Shown: positions 60,098 through 64,000 of the stretch, piece by piece | How the letters are laid out: the number at the start of each line of letters is the position of its first letter | Position numbering within the stretch: the stretch's first letter is position 1 | DNA from: Ferrovibrio sp041906005 | Lineage (GTDB): Bacteria > Pseudomonadota > Alphaproteobacteria > Ferrovibrionales > Ferrovibrionaceae | Assembly: GCF_041906005.1 (NCBI RefSeq) | Contig: NZ_JAYRJY010000001.1 | Coordinates: forward strand, 1,426,001 to 1,490,000 | Length of the DNA stretch: 64,000 bases | Reading direction: 5' to 3' | Made by a program: the position numbers and the translations under genes | Notes under the pieces: model-generated | Told to the model about the DNA's origin: nothing | The model's input: the letters and a program-made list of their open reading frames with translations, nothing else | The model's database searches: none

Positions 60098-60775
60098 TCA
60101 GCCCGTCGCCCGCAACCGCTTGTAGACGTGAACCATGAATGCGGTAGCTACAATCGGGACAAGGAAATTTACGACCGGAATGGTTAACAGAAGCACAATA
60201 AGCACGCCGCACAGCCATACATCGCCGCGCCGGCGCCGGCGCAGCCGATCGGCCTCCGGTCGCGGCAGGTAGCGCCAGGCCACCGCCTCGAAATACTCCC
60301 GGCCGACCAGATACCCGTTCACCGCCAGCGACAGGATGTAAAACAGCGGCGGGAAGAACAGCAGGATGCCATAGACCGGCAGCAGGACGATATTGACCAC
60401 AAGAACGATGCCGAGGAAGCGCAGCGAGCCCCAGAGCGCCGGCCAGAAAGCCAGCGGCTGGCCCCGCGAATCCTGCGGGTAATGCTTCTGTTCCACGGCG
60501 TCGGCGATATCGTCGATGAACAGGCCGAGCGCCGCCGTCATCACGGCGGGGAACAGCAGCATCATGCCGACGAAAAAGCCCAGGCCCGACAGGAAACCGA
60601 CCACCCAGTCGAGCCAGGTCTGTTCGGTTTCCGGCAGCAGCAGCAGGCCGAACCACAATCCCACGGCCAGCAGGCCGAACACGATCATGCTGATCAGCAG
60701 CGACTTCACCAGCACCCGGCGGAAAGCCGGGTCGGGCAACTGGCCGATGGCGAGGCTCAGACTGCGACCGATCAT
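60098..60775 (-). CDS. EI24-domain (CysZ-like) membrane protein
   Basis: 225 residues from ATG 60775 (GGGGAG ribosome binding site). About five to six membrane segments with the EI24 motif FIDDIADAVEQKHYPQ and YLVGREYFEAVAWRYLPRPEADRLRRRRRG. The family includes CysZ sulfate transporters; a sulfate role here is not established. Thirteen bases after the amidase gene in the same direction. Confidence 0.85.
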   Translation of the reverse strand: MIGRSLSLAIGQLPDPAFRRVLVKSLLISMIVFGLLAVGLWFGLLLLPETEQTWLDWVVGFLSGLGFFVGMMLLFPAVMTAALGLFIDDIADAVEQKHYPQDSRGQPLAFWPALWGSLRFLGIVLVVNIVLLPVYGILLFFPPLFYILSLAVNGYLVGREYFEAVAWRYLPRPEADRLRRRRRGDVWLCGVLIVLLLTIPVVNFLVPIVATAFMVHVYKRLRATG

Positions 60776-60788
60776 CACGTCTCCCCGA

Positions 60789-62237
60789 TCATGGCTGGCC
60801 GGCGATGGGATCGACCGGCACCCGGCCGCTCAGGCCCAGATCGGCCTCCAGCACGGCGCAGAAAGCCAGCAATTCCGCTTCGCCGCGCGGACGCGCCACG
60901 ATCTGCAGGCCGACCGGCAGGCCCGACTTGGTGAAGCCGCAGGGGATCGAAATTGCCGGCGTGCCGGTAAGCGTGACGGCAAAGGTGAGCACCAGCCAGG
61001 AGATGTAGGTGTCGAACTTGCGGCCCGCCACCTCTTCCAGATACCGCTTGCGATGATCGAAAGGCGGCGAGACGCAGGTGGGCAACACAAGGAAATCATG
61101 GCGTTCGAAAAAGGCGGCGACGCGGTTATAGATCTCGCCCTGCACGCGGCGTGCATCGGCCTGCTCGACGCCGCCGAGTTTCAGTCCCTTCTCCGCGTTC
61201 CAGATCACTTCCGGTTTCACCAGATCGGTCTTGCCCTGGATTTTGGGCCAAACTGAGGCAGCGAAATTGGCCGCGCGCAGAACCTGGAAACACTCTTCCG
61301 CGCCGCTGAAATCCGGCGTGTCGGTGCCGACGCTCGCACCCAGCTTTTCCAGCCGCCGCACGGCTGCCTGGCAGATCGCCAGCACTTCCGGATCCACCGG
61401 CGAAAGGCCGAGATCGGGTGTCCAGCCCACACGACAACCGCCGGCGAACCGCGATGGCAGCCGGCCGAAGCTGACGGCATGGTCCACGCTGTCGACGAAA
61501 CTGCGGTCCGGCGCCGGCAGGCTGAGCGGATCGCGCGTATCCAGGCCGACCTGGGCATCCAGCATCAGCGCGCAATCACCGACATTGCGCCCCATCGGGC
61601 CCAGCACCGAGAGCGTGTCGAACGGCAGGGCACGCGGGCCCCACGCCACGCGCCCGGGGGACGGACGCAGGCCGACCACGCCGGTAAAGGAAGCCGGAAT
61701 GCGCAAGGAACCGCCCAGGTCGGAGCCATCGGCCAGCCAGACCTCGCCGGCGGCCAGGGCCGCCGCCGACCCGCCCGATGACCCGGCCGGCGTCATCGCC
61801 GTATTCCAGGGATTGGTGGTGGTGCCGAACACGTCGTTGAAGGTTTGCGCCCCGGCACCGAATTCCGGCGTATTGGCCTTGGCGATCACCAGCGCGCCGT
61901 TGCCTTCCAGCCGCTCGACCGAATAATCGGAGCGATGGGCAATGCGGTCGGCGAAGGCGCGGCTGCCCTGGGTGCAGCGCACGCCGGCCACATCCACCAG
62001 ATCCTTGATCGCCACCGGCAGTCCATACAGGTAGCCCGGCGGCGGATCGTCGGGGCGTTCCAGCTTTTCGGCCATGGCGCGGGCGCGGTCGAGGCACAGG
62101 ATGGGCAGGGCGTTGACCTTGGGCTCCACCTCGGCGATGCGCGCCTCGGCGGCATCGATCAGTTCGCCCGGGCTGACATCGCGGGCCTTCAGGGCCGCCA
62201 CAGCCTGGCGGGCAGTCATTTTTATCAACGCGTCCAT
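60789..62237 (-). CDS. Amidase-signature family hydrolase
   Basis: 482 residues. Ser-cisSer-Lys triad region: YGLPVAIKDLVDVAG with Lys at about residue 78, GSSGGSAAALAAGEVWLADGSDLGGSLRIPASFTGVVGLRPSPGRV with cis-Ser and nucleophile Ser. C-terminal GTPAISIPCGFTKSGLPVGLQIVARPRGE is typical. Substrate among amides/indoleacetamide-like compounds cannot be read. Divergent from the PfkB-family kinase. Confidence 0.95.
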   Translation of the reverse strand: MDALIKMTARQAVAALKARDVSPGELIDAAEARIAEVEPKVNALPILCLDRARAMAEKLERPDDPPPGYLYGLPVAIKDLVDVAGVRCTQGSRAFADRIAHRSDYSVERLEGNGALVIAKANTPEFGAGAQTFNDVFGTTTNPWNTAMTPAGSSGGSAAALAAGEVWLADGSDLGGSLRIPASFTGVVGLRPSPGRVAWGPRALPFDTLSVLGPMGRNVGDCALMLDAQVGLDTRDPLSLPAPDRSFVDSVDHAVSFGRLPSRFAGGCRVGWTPDLGLSPVDPEVLAICQAAVRRLEKLGASVGTDTPDFSGAEECFQVLRAANFAASVWPKIQGKTDLVKPEVIWNAEKGLKLGGVEQADARRVQGEIYNRVAAFFERHDFLVLPTCVSPPFDHRKRYLEEVAGRKFDTYISWLVLTFAVTLTGTPAISIPCGFTKSGLPVGLQIVARPRGEAELLAFCAVLEADLGLSGRVPVDPIAGQP

Positions 62238-62301
62238 ATTTGCCTTCCTTGCCTCGATTGGCTACAGAGTAACGGTAAATACCGCCAGCAGGAAAGCTTC
62301 G

Positions 62302-63297
62302 ATGACCAAGGCCCAGAATAACGTGCTCGCCATCGGCAACGCCATCGTCGACGTGCTGGCACGCGTGGACAACGACTTCCTCGACGAACATGGCATGCCC
62401 AAGGGCGGCATGACCCTGATCGACGGCGGCCGGGCCGAGGCGCTTTATGCCGCCATGGGTGAAACCGTGGAGTGCTCGGGCGGTTCGGCGGCCAATACGG
62501 CGGCTGGCGTCGCCGCCCTGGGCGGCAAGGTGCAGTTCATCGGCCGGGTGCGCAACGATACGCTGGGTAACGTCTTCGCCCGCGACATCCGCGGCCTGGG
62601 CGTGCATTACGACACCGCACCGGCCACCGAAGGCCCGTCCACCGCCCGCTGCCTGATCCTGGTGACGCCCGATGCCCAGCGCACCATGAACACCTATCTG
62701 GGTGCCTCGATCGACCTGACGCCCGACGATATCGAGGCCGCTGCCGTGGCGAAGGCCGAAATCACCTATCTGGAAGGCTACCTGTGGGACCAGCCGATGG
62801 CCAAGGACGGCATGCGCAAGGCGATCCGCCTGGCCCATGATGCCGGTCGCAAGGTGGCCATGTCGCTGTCCGACAGTTTCTGCGTCGACCGCCACCGCGC
62901 CGAATTCCGCCATCTGGTCGAGCATCACGTCGACATCCTGTTCGCCAACGAGGCCGAGATCACCGCGCTGTACGAGACGCAGGATTTCGACGGCGCGCTG
63001 CAGCATGTGCGCGGCCATGTCGACGTCGCCGCTCTCACCCGCTCGGAAAAGGGCTCGGTGATCATCTCGGGCGAGGAACTGCACATCATCGACGCCGTGC
63101 GCGGCGTGAATGTGGTGGACACCACCGGTGCCGGCGACCTTTACGCCGCCGGCTTCCTATACGGCTTCACCCATGGCTTCGACCTGCACGCCGCCGGCCG
63201 GCTCGGCTCGCTCTGCGCCGCCGAGGTGATCAGCCATATCGGCCCACGGCCGCAGAAGCCGCTGAAGCCCTTCGTGGCCGAAGCGCAGAAAGCCTGA
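62302..63297 (+). CDS. PfkB-family carbohydrate/adenosine kinase
   Basis: 331 residues from ATG 62302. PfkB signature 1 in ECSGGSAANTAAGVAALGGKVQFIGRVRND and the catalytic signature 2 DTTGAGDLYAAGFLYGF with the base Asp. N-terminus VLAIGNAIVDVLARVDNDFLDEHGMPKGGMTLID resembles adenosine/fructokinase-like members common in alphaproteobacteria. Phosphorylates a sugar or nucleoside; substrate not identifiable. Confidence 0.93.
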   Translation: MTKAQNNVLAIGNAIVDVLARVDNDFLDEHGMPKGGMTLIDGGRAEALYAAMGETVECSGGSAANTAAGVAALGGKVQFIGRVRNDTLGNVFARDIRGLGVHYDTAPATEGPSTARCLILVTPDAQRTMNTYLGASIDLTPDDIEAAAVAKAEITYLEGYLWDQPMAKDGMRKAIRLAHDAGRKVAMSLSDSFCVDRHRAEFRHLVEHHVDILFANEAEITALYETQDFDGALQHVRGHVDVAALTRSEKGSVIISGEELHIIDAVRGVNVVDTTGAGDLYAAGFLYGFTHGFDLHAAGRLGSLCAAEVISHIGPRPQKPLKPFVAEAQKA

Positions 63298-63318
63298 GCT
63301 GAAAAGCCGGATCGGCCG

Positions 63319-63816
63319 TCAGAACGGCCGATCGACGAAGGCGTTGAGAACGTGCCGGTCGTCGAGGCGGATCGAAACACCGTGACCCGACACCACGGCG
63401 TGCCCCATTGACGGCAGCGGCGCACGCGAGCGGGCGACCGCGACACGCATCACCTCGTCGTGGCGCGCCATCACGTTGAGATCGCGGCAGGGACCGTTCA
63501 CCAGCCGGCATTGCGCGGCCAGGCCGCCATCGAACTGATGCGGCTCAAACGGCTTCGTCACCTCCAGCGTCGAACCGTCGCTGAAATCAAGGATGAAGCC
63601 GTTGCCCTCGACCAGGGTGATCCAGCGCGTGATGCCGGGAAAAGCCGAGAATGGCCCATCGCGCTCGATCTTCGCCATGCTGACGCGCCAGCGAAAATCC
63701 TCCAGCGAGGCATTGGGCGGATCGATGGCGATCTCGGTGGTGAGACCACCGCCATTCTTCCAGGGTTGCGCCGGCAAGCTGGCAATGTGGATCAACCGAT
63801 TTTGGTTAGCGCCCAT
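63319..63816 (-). CDS. HutD family protein
   Basis: 165 residues from ATG 63816. HutD (PF05962-type) start: LIHIASLPAQPWKNGGGLTTEIAIDPP, FRWRVSMAKIERDGPFSAFPGITRWITLVEGNGFIL and HQFDGGLAAQCRLVNGPCRDLNVM. A cupin-fold protein linked with histidine utilisation. No hut genes are in view. Its start overlaps the 3' end of the heparinase-like gene by 25 bases. Confidence 0.88.
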   Translation of the reverse strand: MGANQNRLIHIASLPAQPWKNGGGLTTEIAIDPPNASLEDFRWRVSMAKIERDGPFSAFPGITRWITLVEGNGFILDFSDGSTLEVTKPFEPHQFDGGLAAQCRLVNGPCRDLNVMARHDEVMRVAVARSRAPLPSMGHAVVSGHGVSIRLDDRHVLNAFVDRPF

Positions 63817-64000
63817 TTGAATACCAGAGGGGTTTCGCCGGCCGAGCCGGTCATCACAATCTGTTGCGTGCGTCGCGGCGCATCGGCACCGCCATTGTCG
63901 GTATGGCCGAAATAGACACTGTCTTCCAGGCGCACCACGCCGCCGGCACCGCGCCAACGCCAGCCCTGGCCGCTGGCGCTTTTCAGGATCACCGTGTCGC
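63792..64000 (-). CDS. Heparinase II/III-like protein (C-terminal end only)
   Basis: The last about 69 codons of a gene continuing past the right edge. Readable end: SASGQGWRWRGAGGVVRLEDSVYFGHTD, then RRTQQIVMTGSAGETPLVFKWALTKIG. The GWR-x-R-AGG-x-x-x-LEDS-Y and R-R-T-Q-Q-I-V pattern matches the C-terminus of alphaproteobacterial heparinase II/III-family proteins, which usually stand near rsmB/purH. Catalytic part not in view. Confidence 0.7.
   Translation of the reverse strand, partial: DTVILKSASGQGWRWRGAGGVVRLEDSVYFGHTDNGGADAPRRTQQIVMTGSAGETPLVFKWALTKIG

Overview
The window is GC-rich DNA (roughly two thirds G+C by eye) from an alphaproteobacterium, most likely of the Rhodospirillales or a neighbouring order. 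Supporting signs are three PAS_5-type proteins, a bactofilin, a DUF1674 (SDHAF4-like) protein, a heparinase-like/pfkB neighbourhood, alphaproteobacterial intergenic palindromes and a divergent SAM-II-type leader. It reads as chromosome: housekeeping genes (rho, argG, folD, htpX, nth, one tRNA-Ala) are mixed with accessory transport and regulation clusters. No transposase, integrase, phage gene, rRNA or CRISPR array was seen. The only clear compositional outlier is an AT-richer HNH nuclease gene at 47.3-48.3 kb.

Layout. 0-3.1 kb: metNIQ methionine importer (minus; metQ runs off the left edge), preceded by two small unknown genes, a 15-codon Cys-rich leader ORF and a SAM-II-like RNA. 3.4-7.4 kb: PAS_5 protein, DUF2000/AraC pair, sodC, rho with terminator. 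7.7-13.1 kb: a metal region, with a hupE/ureJ-family transporter under a cobalamin riboswitch (minus), then DUF2946, a YcnI-PCuAC fusion, a TonB-dependent receptor and TonB (plus). 13.1-19.4 kb: AraC regulator, VOC protein, SbmA/YddA-like ABC exporter, htpX, DUF1674, argG. 19.4-21.4 kb: ECF41 sigma factor with its membrane-AhpD/CMD partner and a matching promoter. 21.4-30.7 kb: iron locus, with siderophore receptor, PiuC-type dioxygenase and PepSY reductase on minus, diverging from a MacA-MacB-TolC-type exporter on plus; Fur-like sites lie between them.

30.7-37.2 kb: two paralogous alpha/beta hydrolases flanking a hotdog thioesterase and an amidohydrolase with altered metal ligands, then LysR, folD-yggU-yggT and tRNA-Ala(CGC). 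37.2-45.3 kb: complete kdpFABCDE potassium system with an extra small membrane peptide gene and a KdpE-like site. 45.4-54.1 kb: HXXEE protein, two PAS_5 proteins, HNH nuclease, PHA depolymerase, GST, a tandem pair of unrecognised paralogues with Xre-like C-termini, RNase T2 and nth. 54.1-64 kb: a translationally coupled SBF transporter/NAD-epimerase/flavin monooxygenase operon with divergent AraC plus PIN-like gene, lipoprotein, bactofilin, EI24 protein, amidase, PfkB kinase, HutD and the 3' end of a heparinase-like gene.

The most interesting features are (i) the sulfur leader combining a SAM-II-like aptamer and a CCC-ending leader peptide, (ii) the tandem unknown paralogues at 50.7-52.6 kb, (iii) the self-consistent ECF41 module, (iv) the unnamed small peptide in front of kdpF, and (v) the cobalamin-riboswitch-controlled transporter beside a copper-type cluster. 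Annotation is from reading sequence only; no database search was run.
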